Shown: in pieces, positions 48,301 to 57,031 of the stretch
How positions within the stretch are numbered: the first letter of the stretch is position 1
Layout of the letters: every line of letters starts with the position of its first letter
Assembly: GCA_029204225.1 (NCBI GenBank)
Contig: CM055106.1
Span: forward strand, 39,707,827 to 39,771,826
Length of the DNA: 64,000 nucleotides
Source of the DNA: Diphasiastrum complanatum
Lineage: Eukaryota; Streptophyta; Lycopodiopsida; Lycopodiales; Lycopodiaceae
Reading direction: 5' to 3'
Notes under the pieces: generated by a model
Told to the model about the DNA's origin: nothing
The model's database searches: none
What the model saw: only the letters and a program-made list of their open reading frames with translations
Made by a program: the position numbers and the translations under genes

Positions 48301-51300
48301 GTGCAACTATTGACCAATACCTCAAAAACTCTCACAAAATACCCTCATGTGACCGATAGTAATTGGCATCTTTCAAGATATACAACTCTACTATGGTCAT
48401 CCCGATTAGTTACTTTCAAATCATCTCTTTGGAATTGCCAGCGTCTCATACCACAGGTTCTTTCTCCAAGATGACCGTCCACTGTCCAAAATCATTCCAA
48501 AAATGAACTGATCTTATTGGAACACACAAGTACTCCAAAGATTCGCTCAGAATCACAAGATCTGATAAATGATTCAAGTAACTTTTGAATCCAATTTGGT
48601 ACTATGCCAAGTTATTGGGAATTTCTAAATTCCAACTTCATAGTACGAATTCCAACTCATATCCTCTTTCCCCCTATTCCAAATCTTTTCGGTCAACAGA
48701 AAGGATTTTAGGTCACGCCCTAATATCCCCTTAAGTTGACAGATTTAGAAATTGGAAAGAATGAGCGATAGCCATAATCACTTCAGAACGAATTCGATTG
48801 TTTAATTAAAAGATTTCTAATAACAGGTTGAATTTAATTATTCGCACAACATTAATTATATAAAATTGCAAATAATAGCTATTCAACTTTAGAGTTCTTC
48901 AGTTGCATAATTCTATTCAAATATCCGGTTCTAAAAAGAGTTTAAGGTTCCATAATCCATTAATATCTTTTTTCCTTCATTCCCTTGGGCATAAAGTTTT
49001 TGTTTAATTCGGGACCCTTTGGCCGGTGCCTTGATCAAACTTTTGTGAATTCTTGGACACTAGTCACAAATTCACGATTGCCCATTTAGCAATTGAAAAA
49101 ACAAATGTTCACTTCGGATCCAAAACAGCAATGAAAGCTTATCAAAATTCCACAGAATTTAGCCTCTTTGCCGGTCTCCAAGGACGTCTCGTTCGCCCAA
49201 TGGAAGTTGTTCCTTCGTGAAACAAAAGCACCAATAAAATTCGTCCTTCGTCCAAGGCTCCTACTAGCGCACAGATGTAATAAGCTCAATAAATTGCACT
49301 TCATTAGTTAGTCGTTTCTTACTTCAGTGGAATTGCAGCCGGTCCGTCTCTAACGAGAGAGACCCCACAACCCTCGGGAAACGAAACTAAATCTTCTCCA
49401 ATTCCAAAAATTGTCACTTTAGTAAGTCAGCACGATCTTATGCAAAAACTCGACAAAGCAAAGTTCATAAAGAAATTATGTTTTTTTCCATGAACCACAT
49501 GCTTGTCAAAATGCATTACCGGCAAACAGAACCATGCAGCAAGAGCAACTGATAGTCGCAGATCTGCTAGTCGCCCATCTGCTATAGGTAATCGGGCGAG
49601 GGAGGCCACTCTGATTTCCACTACCATCACATGCAAGTCGTCCAAGCTCTTAGTGACTTTCCCCATCTTCTTGTGATGCCAAAAATTCTTACCACCATAT
49701 TCTTCGCTCTACAAAGTGCAAATATGAAGTGAATGAAGGCAGAAGGCTAATTAACCTTCTCTTCAGTTCCTCCATTGGGGCCTTTTGGCTGGAGTTTATT
49801 CCTCGCTCTCCAAACCCCCTACCGACTGATCTTTGTGTTTGGACTAACTATTCCACCACCTTGTACACCATTCCTACTAACACAGCCATCATCATCTCCC
49901 CTCGTCCCTCTAAATTCTCGTTCTTCACTTTCAACATGGTTCTTGCAACCATTAAGAACATGAGGACATGTCATGCTTGTGACATTGAGGAAGTAAAGTT
50001 TGAGCCCCTCATCCAGTCTCCACAGATAGACATCACATGTTTCTTCAAACCGCATGTACCCACCGTATACACATTTGATTGGTAATATCTTTCAGCCAAC
50101 TATTTATGAGATATATAAAAGAGTATTTCTTCCTTTGGCTAGGAATTTCATTTACCTTTGGTAATTACTTTACTTTACTCTATGTTCGGAGATTCTATAT
50201 GCTCCCAAGATTTTATTCATATTTGACATGTACTTTTCAGTCTTGTCTACCTTTTCAGTACTCTAAAGACTTCAATAAATTTCTTTCCCTCTTTCTCTTT
50301 TGTAAAGTGGTCAAGTAGAATTTCTAGAACGATATGGAACTTTTTGTTTTTGTCCGTATGTCTTGTGTGTTAATCTTTCTGCAATGTAATGATGATAGAT
50401 CAATGAATGCTTCCACTATGCAATTGTTAGCAGGATTAGCACCCTGAAATTTATTATGTATCAAAGCAAGAAGATCCTATGTGACCATTGCCAGCTTTTG
50501 TGTAGAATATAGACTGAAACTTGATTGGAAGAAAGAAGTTTACCAATCTGAAACTGTGGTGGTCAACATTGTGAAGACTGAGCCCACTGAGACTTTGGTA
50601 ACTATTACTGATTGTTTAATATTTTTCTACAGATATAGATGAATAGCAAACGAAACTAGTGTTTGCTATATAAAATCTTTGAAAGTCACTAAATAATTGT
50701 CTTGAAAGCAGCATAAAGAAGCACTGAAAAGTCATCCCATTGGGAAGTGCAACATGAGAAATGTTTGCTGCATACATTTGCAGGGAAGATTCTTGAAGGC
50801 AGCCTGTGTTACAACCCTACTGTTTGTAGAAACCCATTGCACATCAGCATGCAAAAGAGGCAGCCTATTGCTTCATTGATGTGCTAAGAAATAGACCATC
50901 ACTGCCACGTGAACCAGTTGCAGCCTAGTGAAAGTAAACCATGTTGAGGATTGACAGCTGTGAAAATTTCAATCACAAGCAGCACGCTATTTGCCTCCCT
51001 AATTTGCCCCCCTATCTGCCTCTCTGTCTGTGCTTAAAGGTCTCTCTAACTGCCTATATGTTGCCAATCCATATAGTCTTTTCTTAAGGCTATCTCAAGG
51101 CTTTAGAGCATAGATATGTGACATTGCCTGTTAATTAGGCATAACACTTTTAATACTCAAAGAAGAAATGTTTTTCAAGCTGTCCCATGCTCATCTTTGT
51201 TTATCACTACTTTTATTATGATCTTTATACAAAAAACCATTTGAATTTATATATTTTTGAACTATTCATTTCGAACAATGTGTTCTACTTGAACAAGCAG

Positions 51301-52347
51301 CTATGTATGTTTGTCATGCTCTAGTAATTTATTGTATGTCATGTCAAGACCCAAGCACAATAATCATGGCACTAATTGTGGGGCAAAAAGTACAACGTAC
51401 TAGAATGATTGAGTCAGGGTCCTAGAGTAATAGTTCTAACTCAAGATAGAAATCTAATTACGATAGGACAACAGCCAGCCAAAGTCAAATGCGAGCTACT
51501 TTTAATCAATGCGATGTTGGCATATGCAGTGATTACTCCCACAACAATCGTTATACGTGGTTCTAGACTCTAAACTCCCAACACTAATGGGGGGGCTCAT
51601 TTAAATTGGAGTTTGGGAAGCTCCATGTGACAAATTGCATATGGTTGCTACTTTCTCTCTAGAAAAAAAAAAAGCTTAAGCTTTGTCAAAATTTTAGATA
51701 AGTTCTTGATGTTTGAGATTGATGACTTACAGCTTGTTCCCTCTTGAAGCAACTCTGATGAACTGAATGATATACACACGTATATTATTACAAGCAAATA
51801 CACATCTTTCAAACAATGTGAACAATGATTTATGCACAGATAAGCTTAGAAGTAAGTTCAATCATACTGTAATTGCAAATAGAACTTGGAAGATAAGACC
51901 AAGTACGTTGAGTTGATGTTCATTGCATGTATTTCACAATAGTGGAAGAATGCTACCTGCAATAATCATGAAATTGTGACCAATTGCCTCTACTTTCGAT
52001 CCCCATGAAGTCCTGTGAGAGAAAGTCATTTTGGTGTTTTAAAAATGGTTTTGAGAATTTATCAAGATAATTTAGAGCAATACAAGGGACATATATAGAA
52101 AGTGTCCACAACCAACCATTGCCAATTGTCTGCAGTGACTGCCACAGTAAATGTCGTAGTCAGGTTCTAAATTCAAGACGTGATGACTTGGGGTAGTTCT
52201 TCCGTTGAGCTCCTTGACAACATCACCTTCAAAATTTGTAGGAAAGTGACTACTTTTAGACTCCACCCGAGAATTTATGTTCCGACCTAATGCCCACTGA
52301 CTTGGCTGCTTTGATGTCCCTAGACGTTTCAGACATAAGTAGCAAAC
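24251..52347 (-). CDS. ATXR4: SET-domain protein lysine methyltransferase, ATXR4/SDG38-like (last seven coding exons)
   Basis: Seven exons (52347-52117, 52012-51957, 42979-42853, 42228-42159, 42022-41843, 40070-39999, 24369-24251) join in consistent phase to 284 codons plus a stop. In order they give: a zinc-binding cysteine region ([10 protein letters not shown] ... YCGSHC); the [18 protein letters not shown] segment; the helical [12 protein letters not shown] insert; [14 protein letters not shown]; the SET core NHDC-DPN split across two exons; EELRITYID; and a post-SET cluster CGCPRC. Set against Arabidopsis ATXR4 (about 325 residues, recalled from memory) the match is nearly collinear, and only about the first 45-60 residues are missing, upstream of 52347. 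SET enzymes transfer methyl groups from S-adenosylmethionine to lysine. The ATXR4 target is not evident from sequence. Two introns (9.0 and 15.6 kb) are packed with transposons, yet no frame damage is seen in the exons. Confidence 0.85.
24370..27399. other. Intronic sequence of the ATXR4-like gene, no feature recognised
   Basis: The 3' part of the 15.6-kb intron (24370-39998). AT-rich, with a 10-base G run near 26840 and only chance frames. Confidence 0.6.
27400..27815 (-). pseudogene. hAT transposase, C-terminal half (split gene)
   Basis: Minus-strand text [19 protein letters not shown], then an acidic region, matches the RWxxMLHTPLHxAGYxLNP stretch of DUF659-type plant hAT transposases, downstream of the catalytic half. 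The frame later shifts and becomes an Asp-rich tail. The typical C-terminal dimerisation motif was not found. The N-terminal half lies at 37509-38396, with gypsy element H between them. Confidence 0.7.
27821..28053 (+). repeat. 5' LTR of gypsy element H, first piece
   Basis: It matches the 3' LTR up to the TATA box, where element G begins. The remainder resumes at 34278-34354. Confidence 0.9.
28054..28411 (+). repeat. 5' LTR of gypsy element G
   Basis: 358 bp, TGTTACGAGCTCG...GGATCTATTACA, with no difference from the 3' LTR that I can see. Confidence 0.96.
28413..28425 (+). promoter_or_regulatory. Primer-binding site of gypsy element G
   Basis: TGGTATCAGAGCC, tRNA-Met type, one base inside the 5' LTR. 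Confidence 0.92.
29123..33903 (+). CDS. Gag-Pol coding region of gypsy element G
   Basis: Parts in order: gag from the ATG at 29123, starting [15 protein letters not shown]; a CCHC zinc knuckle ([14 protein letters not shown], about 30154-30196); aspartic protease (DDGATHNF, about 30420); reverse transcriptase (about 31010-31560, with [13 protein letters not shown] and [10 protein letters not shown]); RNase H (about 31880-32240, [11 protein letters not shown]); integrase zinc region and core (about 32630-33280, with MDFIVGLPK and [15 protein letters not shown]); and a C-terminal chromodomain (about 33770-33880, [18 protein letters not shown]). The order PR-RT-RH-IN plus chromodomain defines a chromovirus. 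Such a chromodomain is thought to steer integration to particular chromatin. The region is a fossil with about one break. Confidence 0.93.
33915..34272 (+). repeat. 3' LTR of gypsy element G
   Basis: 358-bp partner of 28054-28411, directly after a purine tract. Confidence 0.96.
37133..37503 (+). repeat. 3' LTR of gypsy element H
   Basis: 371 bp, beginning AGTTATGGACTCGG and ending GCTTGTAACT, with a TATATATAAGG box near 37364. A related LTR lies at 56628. Confidence 0.9.
37509..38396 (-). pseudogene. hAT transposase, N-terminal half with BED zinc finger and DUF659
   Basis: From ATG at 38396 the frame reads MPKATSEAW and a BED-type finger ([10 protein letters not shown] ... [13 protein letters not shown]). 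Further on, in another frame, are [19 protein letters not shown] and [18 protein letters not shown], the DUF659 signature containing the first catalytic Asp region. [20 protein letters not shown] follows. At least one stop and frame shifts separate these blocks, so the gene is dead. It lies in an intron of the ATXR4-like gene on the same strand, and is cut at 37508 by the 5-bp target duplication of element H. Confidence 0.8.
38451..39998. other. Intronic sequence with a strong palindrome
   Basis: The 5' part of the 15.6-kb intron. It holds poly-A/poly-T runs, a GC-rich patch (38820-38900) and the palindrome at 38979. The open frames across 38651-39193 look like chance products. Confidence 0.5.
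38979..39008. repeat. Perfect 30-bp palindrome
   Basis: TGGCCGTTTGAAATG followed at once by its exact reverse complement, with no spacer. It may be the subterminal hairpin of an unrecognised DNA element. Confidence 0.95.
39999..40070 (-). CDS. ATXR4: ATXR4-like exon: [20 protein letters not shown]
   Basis: 72 bp with acceptor CTACTTAACAG and donor AAAGTG/GTAACA. Its first two bases complete the Asp of NHDC-DPN. It corresponds to DPNAHIIWLHNADARLNTLR in the family and ends with the first base of the Gly before EELR. Confidence 0.83.
41843..42022 (-). CDS. ATXR4: ATXR4-like exon: SET core up to NHDC
   Basis: 180 bp with acceptor CATCTGCTCAG and donor TTGTG/GTGAGTGC. It encodes [20 protein letters not shown], then a small-residue stretch and [17 protein letters not shown] is the SET-domain motif that binds the cofactor and forms the pseudoknot. 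Confidence 0.88.
42159..42228 (-). CDS. ATXR4: ATXR4-like exon: [16 protein letters not shown]
   Basis: 70 bp with acceptor GAATCTTTAG and donor GGGAT/GTATCC. It encodes 23 codons plus one base of a Phe codon finished by the next exon. It corresponds to the KIEEGYGLLWNAFRKAN helix of ATXR4. Confidence 0.75.
42853..42979 (-). CDS. ATXR4: ATXR4-like exon: [16 protein letters not shown]
   Basis: 127 bp with acceptor TTTCCCTTGTCAG and donor GCTCCA/GTAAGA. It supplies the last base of the split Arg codon, then 42 codons. The text corresponds to FKYPLLVKRLCCM and DILDIL in the family. Confidence 0.87.
43105..45985 (+). mobile_element. Copia relic K inside the 9-kb intron of the ATXR4-like gene
   Basis: Parts in the plus direction: pre-integrase and integrase (about 43110-43960, with [14 protein letters not shown] and LTSDAGGE); reverse transcriptase (about 44600-45150, with the YVDDLLITG region and [13 protein letters not shown]); RNase H (about 45150-45820, with the [12 protein letters not shown] tail); a purine tract; and the start of a 3' LTR at 45848 (TGTTGAAGAGTAATGCC), which is cut short near 45985. 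It has no 5' part and is broken with several breaks. Antisense to the host gene. Confidence 0.85.
45986..46115 (-). mobile_element. Gypsy integrase scrap
   Basis: The minus strand reads [16 protein letters not shown], the conserved stretch of the gypsy integrase core. It abuts the truncated LTR of relic K. No other part of this element was recognised. Confidence 0.7.
46116..46658. other. Intronic, unassigned
   Basis: No supported feature. Possibly more of a decayed gypsy element. Confidence 0.4.
46659..46866. mobile_element. hAT-type MITE, truncated copy 2
   Basis: It starts CATAGTTGCAACG and carries GAATCGCGATTC-type palindromes and a T-run. It then matches the reverse complement of copy 1 (about 48070-48205: GCTTATGGCTGAAATTTTTT, TTTTGCCTC, AAAAGTGCAGTAGAT). 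Homology stops just before the C-rich block of copy 1. No right terminus was found. Confidence 0.75.
46867..47610. other. Intronic, unassigned
   Basis: A G-rich patch near 47016-47037 and otherwise AT-rich text. No gene. Confidence 0.4.
47611..48318. mobile_element. hAT-type MITE, complete copy 1
   Basis: The element 47619-48310 (692 bp) is flanked by a perfect 8-bp target duplication, TGACCAAT. Ends are CATAGTTGCA and TGCAACTAT, short inverted repeats as in hAT elements. Next to each end lie repeated GAAACGCGTTTC-type palindromes and an A/T run. The middle holds a G/C-homopolymer block (about 48000-48060). No transposase is present. Confidence 0.87.
48319..51956. other. Rest of the 9-kb intron, no supported gene
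   Basis: Chance frames occur at 49427-49666 (minus; starts [13 protein letters not shown]) and 49729-50085 (plus). The first is followed by a GT donor-like site and has no stop for 79 codons, but I recognise no family and see no partner exon. Confidence 0.45.
51957..52012 (-). CDS. ATXR4: ATXR4-like exon: [11 protein letters not shown]...DYC
   Basis: 56 bp between a strong acceptor (TTTCTCTCACAG) and the donor TTGCAG/GTAGC. It encodes 18 residues plus two bases of an Arg codon completed 9 kb away. It matches the ETRADWSSFDDYCR-like segment of ATXR4. Confidence 0.85.
52117..52347 (-). CDS. ATXR4: ATXR4-like exon: zinc-binding region
   Basis: The acceptor is CTTAATTGCAG, then GTTTGC. The exon is exactly 77 codons, in phase 0 at both ends. 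It contains C-x2-C (VCYLCLK) and later YCGSHC, the MYND-like cysteine pairs inserted in this SET subfamily. The donor is ATG/GTTGGT, which is weak but is the only one that keeps phase with the next exon. Confidence 0.82.
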
Positions 52348-53039
52348 CTGCAATTAAGAGATGATATTTCGAATACATAACAATTTTCAATGCGTGCATA
52401 TAGAGAGACAGGATTTACGTATTCAAGTTATGTCTAGGATAAAGCCCAAAATAACAAAGGAGACATGCAACCTTCAAAACCATTTGGAGTCCAATCACAA
52501 AGTCTTGGACCTTCAACCTGTCAATGACCTGAAATTTGTTCTTCTGATTCTTTCATTGCTAATGTCATTTTACAAGGACTAAGAGTTATACTATTCTAAT
52601 TTTTAGTAGTGATCTAGTGCACAGAATTTGTAACATCATCATTATGTATGCAAATGTAACGTATTAGAAGATCATTTCCCATGAAATGTGACAAGGTAAT
52701 CTGCATTCGGCCAACCGGCATCATTGTGCATGCATAACAAAAGAGCAAGAGGGATATGCATAAATCATGATCAATGTCACAATATTCTCAAATCTTGAAA
52801 TCATTGTCTTCACTTAAGTGTCACGTGGCTCATTGTCTCAAAGAATGTAGTGACATCAACTGAAAGACAGGCTATGTGGGTCTGGAGTGTTCAATGTCTT
52901 GAACATAGGTGAGGATGTCTCAAGACTTGTGAGGCTGTGTGCGGGGGCATAAACCATTATCACCTATGAGCTTTGGGAAGGATTGTGTATTATGCACATC
53001 ATACTCAAAGCCTGGGTCGGCATGGTAAAGAATGATGTA
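52348..53039. other. Probable intron of the ATXR4-like gene, no feature recognised
   Basis: It begins with the acceptor of exon 52347. No upstream SET exon (GRGVFA-type text) was found here or further right. Confidence 0.5.
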
Positions 53040-53407
53040 ATGTATGTCTAAAAACATCCTCCATTGGATGTGTCGCTACCAACTACAGCTCACCAGAGAT
53101 CCAACATCCCTCATCACATCAACGGCTTGCACCTCTGATTCTAGTAAGAAATCAAATAACAAAGTGTTGGCTGCTTCAAAAATCAGAACTAATAACTCCC
53201 CATGATCTCATAATGGATAGGACAATGAAAGATCAAGTGCTCCTTTGTCTCAACTTCTCCCAATGTAAATAACTCACATATGTGGCCCTCTTGATCAGCA
53301 ATCTCATGAAATCTACTTGTCTCTACATTTAGTTGGTGTGATGAAATATAAAATTGTCTCAAGGCATAAATCTGTGTGATAATCCTACATCGAGTAGTGT
53401 AAGACAC
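53040..53407 (-). mobile_element. LINE (non-LTR) reverse transcriptase, C-terminal scrap
   Basis: Minus-strand text SSHQLNVETSRFHE and LGEVETKEHLIFHCP is the zf-RVT-like tail of LINE reverse transcriptases (HxLxVETGR, then C-x2-C, E-x2-H, C). The second cysteine of the usual pair is Phe here (CELF). A stop follows, then further LINE-like text (FEAANTLLFDFLLESE). This is a 5'-truncated, dead copy just upstream of the visible ATXR4-like exons. Confidence 0.72.
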
Positions 53408-53512
53408 GGTTCACAAATCAAAGACATAGAGAAGGGTGTAAATTCTGTCCAAAAATCAGCAACAAAGAAGCCTTACCACAAAATCACTTGGCAAATAGTA
53501 CTCTTCAAGGGA

Positions 53513-54004
53513 TGTTTGAGGCAGCATCATCAAATAAACTTTTATTCTTGAAGCAAAAATTGTAGGAAATCATAAACCAAACAGCAAAGCATTCAACATA
53601 ACGAATCTCAAACACAAATGGAGGAGATGGCTGGTCGCCCTCCTTAGAGATTCTCTTCTCTCCAAAGAATAGATCTATGCTTGCATACATGAGTAATGAA
53701 GAAGTGACATACATTTATAAACCCAACATTAGGGCAATGTCCAAATAACCTAACTTCTTCTACAAGCTTCATTAGGTTTAACCTAACGTCACCAACAAGT
53801 TACTTAATAAAATCCAGCAAGCCCCTACTTCCAAGTTAGGGTCTTTTATTAACAAGGCCATTTGAGTTTTTACATGGGGGCCCAATACTAACTTAACTTG
53901 GCCAATAGAGAAATAACCAATGGTTACACATATCTTGACCTTTTGGGTCAAAGTAACTTAGAGGTTTTTTATTAACATAGCATATCCATTAACATATTCT
54001 AACA
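53513..54004 (-). repeat. Probable 3' LTR of Copia element L
   Basis: The right edge (TGTTAGAATATG in element sense) is fixed by the purine tract. The left edge is inferred from TGTTTGAGG. A TATAAA-like box lies near 53713-53720. Confidence 0.5.
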
Positions 54005-55569
54005 CCCTCCTTTAATGGAAATGCGAGAAAAACAAATAGGTACAATATCATCCAATTAAGGACAATATGAGGGATGAAAAATCTCCAACATGAAGTAGCT
54101 CTCAAACCAAAAGAGAGACAATGCAACTTGCTGCCCGAACTTCATGCCACAAAATACTTCGAGCTATGAGCACTTCGAATTAGCCAAAAAAAGATCTCTA
54201 CACAAGTAGAGCACCAACAATCCGAATCTCCACCCCAATCATGATCAACATAGAAGAGAAAGAGAATACGCAATGATGAAGTATCAAATACAATGACGGG
54301 TAGATGCATACTCCATCCATGGTGGGCAGCCAAGGCACTCTTGGCAACAAGTCGACCATCGGACTTGTCTTTGAACTTAGATACCCACTTGATTCCAAAA
54401 GTTTTTTTACCATGAGGAAAATCAACAAGATCCAAGATCTTGTTCTTAAAAAGAGAGCCATATGTTTTTTGCATTGCGTCCTCCCAAACCTTATTTCCAT
54501 TGACCTGCTCACATAAAATAGACATTGCTATACCTTCATCATGAGAAAGAAGTGTAGAATCTGAAAAATCAGCATGAGGTACTGATTTAAAGGAGGCATG
54601 TGTCTTCCCTTCATAGTGACACTCTACTTTGTTGTCCCGCAAAGTTTCCAACAGCCGCCTTGGGGCTGTTATGGGCTGTCCAACAGCCTTACCTTTTGCG
54701 TTACTTGGCTGTCCCAAGTGTTGCAAAACTGGACCTTGCTGTCCACAATCTTCCGCAGGCCGTTCCTGAAGCAAAATGGACTGTTCTTGATGTATATTGG
54801 GCTGAAAATGAACCAAAGAAGATGGCTGAACCTGCTGGTTCACACCTTCAACAAAAATTCGGCACATTGTCAAGAAATGCATCAATAATGGCTTCATCTA
54901 AGCTTTCCCTCAAAGAGGTATGTGATGAATTAGAAGTCTCTTCAAGAGATGAAGACTTCTCCCTAAACAAATGCTCAATCTCATCATTTTGAAGAAGAGT
55001 ACTAAATGAAATAGACTCGATTAGTACATAAAGTCTTCAAAGAGTGCCCGAATTTTTCAGCCCTTGCCGAACCATCAAATTGGAAAGAGTTCCCTTGAAA
55101 CTTTCCACTTATGCATCCATCACATGCATGACCTTGCGGTTGCTCAAAAACTTCGCAAGCCATACAAGCGTAATCTAGATCAACAAGATTGACTTGCGAC
55201 TCAAATTGTTGCTCCAAAGTAATGGTGGCAGCATTTGTTTCCCTGCTTTTCTCCTTCGCAATCCGCTTCCCGCAATCCTTGATAAAATGCCCATACTTGC
55301 GGCAATAATGGCATTTCCATTTCTTCTTAGGCTCAAAATCAAAATCATCATCATCTTCTTCGACATGCTCAACTTTGGAAAATGTAGAAAACGTTTTACC
55401 TTTCCACTTACTCTTTCCTTTGCCTTTGGAGAAGAAAGCTTGATCTTGAGTATCTCCCAATGAGAAATTGTTACGCATTTGCTCTTCTTGTAGAAGAAGG
55501 CCCACTAGCTCATCAAAAGTGATTTGAGTTCCCCTCAAGGAGATGCTCAATGACGTAACAAAAGTTGTG

Positions 55570-56269
55570 TTGAAAAAACGTTGTGCGATCCGGAACGTCA
55601 ATGATCCGCGACCCGGATCGCAATTTTTTATTTTTATTTATTTTTTTTTTTGTGGAAAAAGTAGTAATGGCCAAATTTTTTTTTTTTTGAGTTTAATACT
55701 AACTAAATCAGTTTTGAATGGTGTTCTGATGCCAATGGTTTGCAAATCTACTGATTCTGTTTTCAATTAGAAAATGATAGAAAGAGTTAGAAGGAGCCTT
55801 AGATTGGCAGGAATTGTATACTTCTTTAGGAATAGCTAGAACAGGGGGTTCGGGGGGCGGTAACCCCCCGAGAAACAGGGGGTCTGGGGGGCGGCCCCCC
55901 GGTGGGGGGTTTGGGGGGCAACGGTAAGGCCTCTTCATGATTTGGCCTTCCAACTCCCTGAGTGAAAACACACTTTTTGGTGTTTCGCACCCGAAACAGT
56001 CGGCAGACTACACAGTCCAAATTTCTAAAACCATATGAAAATGCAGCCAGTTTTCTTAAACCATCTATTGATGTCCAGATTTCTAATCAATGTAGCCCGC
56101 AGCCATCTGAAACCAAGCAACAGATCTGCATAACAATTGCTTTTTTGATATCCTTTCACATGATACCCATATTGGCAACTATACAAAAAAAAAAAAAAAT
56201 TGCGTCCCGGGAAACCCTAATGGGAAATCCCGGATCGCGTTCCGGAACACGGACTGCAACCTTGAACAA
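55570..56269. mobile_element. hAT-type MITE, copy 3, inserted in Copia gag
   Basis: The element 55578-56261 (684 bp) has an 8-bp target duplication TTGAAAAA / TTGAACAA (one mismatch). It shares with copy 1, in reverse orientation, the ACGGTAAGGCCT...CATGA and TTGGCCTTCCA...CTCCCTGAG blocks, the G/C homopolymer block and GATACCCATATTGGCA. Its ends carry GATCCGG and CGGATCGCGTTCCGG repeats rather than the AAACGCGTTT of copy 1. The flanks are the two sides of one Copia gag frame, which confirms insertion. Confidence 0.83.
55840..55920. repeat. G/C-homopolymer block inside MITE copy 3
   Basis: Runs of five to eight G alternate with runs of six C (for example GGGGGGCGGCCCCCCGG), able to form hairpins or G-quadruplexes. 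The same block occurs in copy 1 near 48000-48060. Confidence 0.85.
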
Positions 56270-56627
56270 AAGTAAGATGCGAATGCGAAAGTGAATTCAA
56301 AGTGATGGAAACAAATTGAGCATCCTCAATGACCTCATCGATATTTAAAAGCTCTGATCCTTCATCTTCGTCAAGTGATCGGAAATAGACTCACCTTCAT
56401 GCATCTTCAAATTGGAAAGTTCGTTCCGAAGAAATAGAACCCTTGCTGGGGACGAGTATCCCAAGCACTCTTCGATGTTTTGCAAGATCTAATATGAGGC
56501 AAAATAGATCTTTTCACTGATAATGCAATCACAGAATGGGCTTGAGCATCCCTCCTAACCCATTTCCTTTGTTCCTCCGAAGGTGCCATCGAAGACGAAA
56601 CCGTAGATGAGCTTGGCCTAGCAGGTG

Positions 56628-57031
56628 AGTTACGGACTACAGGATACAGGCCTACTGGGCTACTCTGCATATATTCCGCAGGCCTCTTTACATTTACTGT
56701 TGGTTATGTATATTTCTGGTTACGCAATTTATATTAGTCATGTACAGGCCCCAGAGCCTTTTTATATGCTTATGACCCGCACTGGGTCCTTTTTTATGAC
56801 ATTGAATGGCCTTGGGCCCTTATTATATGGTTATATGTGGAGTAGGGGCCCGTAGGAGGGCACACTATTTTCCCTCCACATTTTGCCTCCCTTTACTTTT
56901 GAATTCCTATTTTAGGGTTCATTGGTAGGGTATTTATAGGGGCATTTGTACACTCATTTTTCAGATTATTGATTGGTATTGCTTGGGCTCTTCGTGGGAG
57001 AACCTATTGTCTTGTCTATTGCTTGTAGGGC
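56628..57031 (+). mobile_element. Gypsy LTR related to element H (J)
   Basis: It starts AGTTACGGACTACAGG and shares with the H LTR the promoter-proximal block GCACACTATTTTCCCTCCA, then TTTTGAATTCCTA and TAGGGTTCATTGGTAGGG followed by a TATTTATAGG box. The right limit is approximate. It adjoins the cut gag of Copia L at 56627. Broken or incomplete. Confidence 0.7.

Larger units (their letters stand above)
53513..56627 (-). mobile_element. Copia element L, minus strand
   Basis: The probable 3' LTR is 53513-54004, preceded in element orientation by the purine tract AAAGGAGGG. The interior has an RT start and an RNase H remnant (about 54142-54897) and gag (about 55002-56627, interrupted by a MITE). 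The gag includes the CCHC knuckle CHYCRKYGHFIKDC and the ITFDELVGLLLQEE region. It is broken, several breaks, and shorter than a full element. The 5' end is replaced by a gypsy LTR at 56628. Confidence 0.8.

Noticed and set aside
49427-50085. Minus-strand frame starting [13 protein letters not shown] and plus-strand frame nearby as host exons
   Set aside because: No family recognised, no consistent splice partners, and they lie inside a transposon-rich intron.
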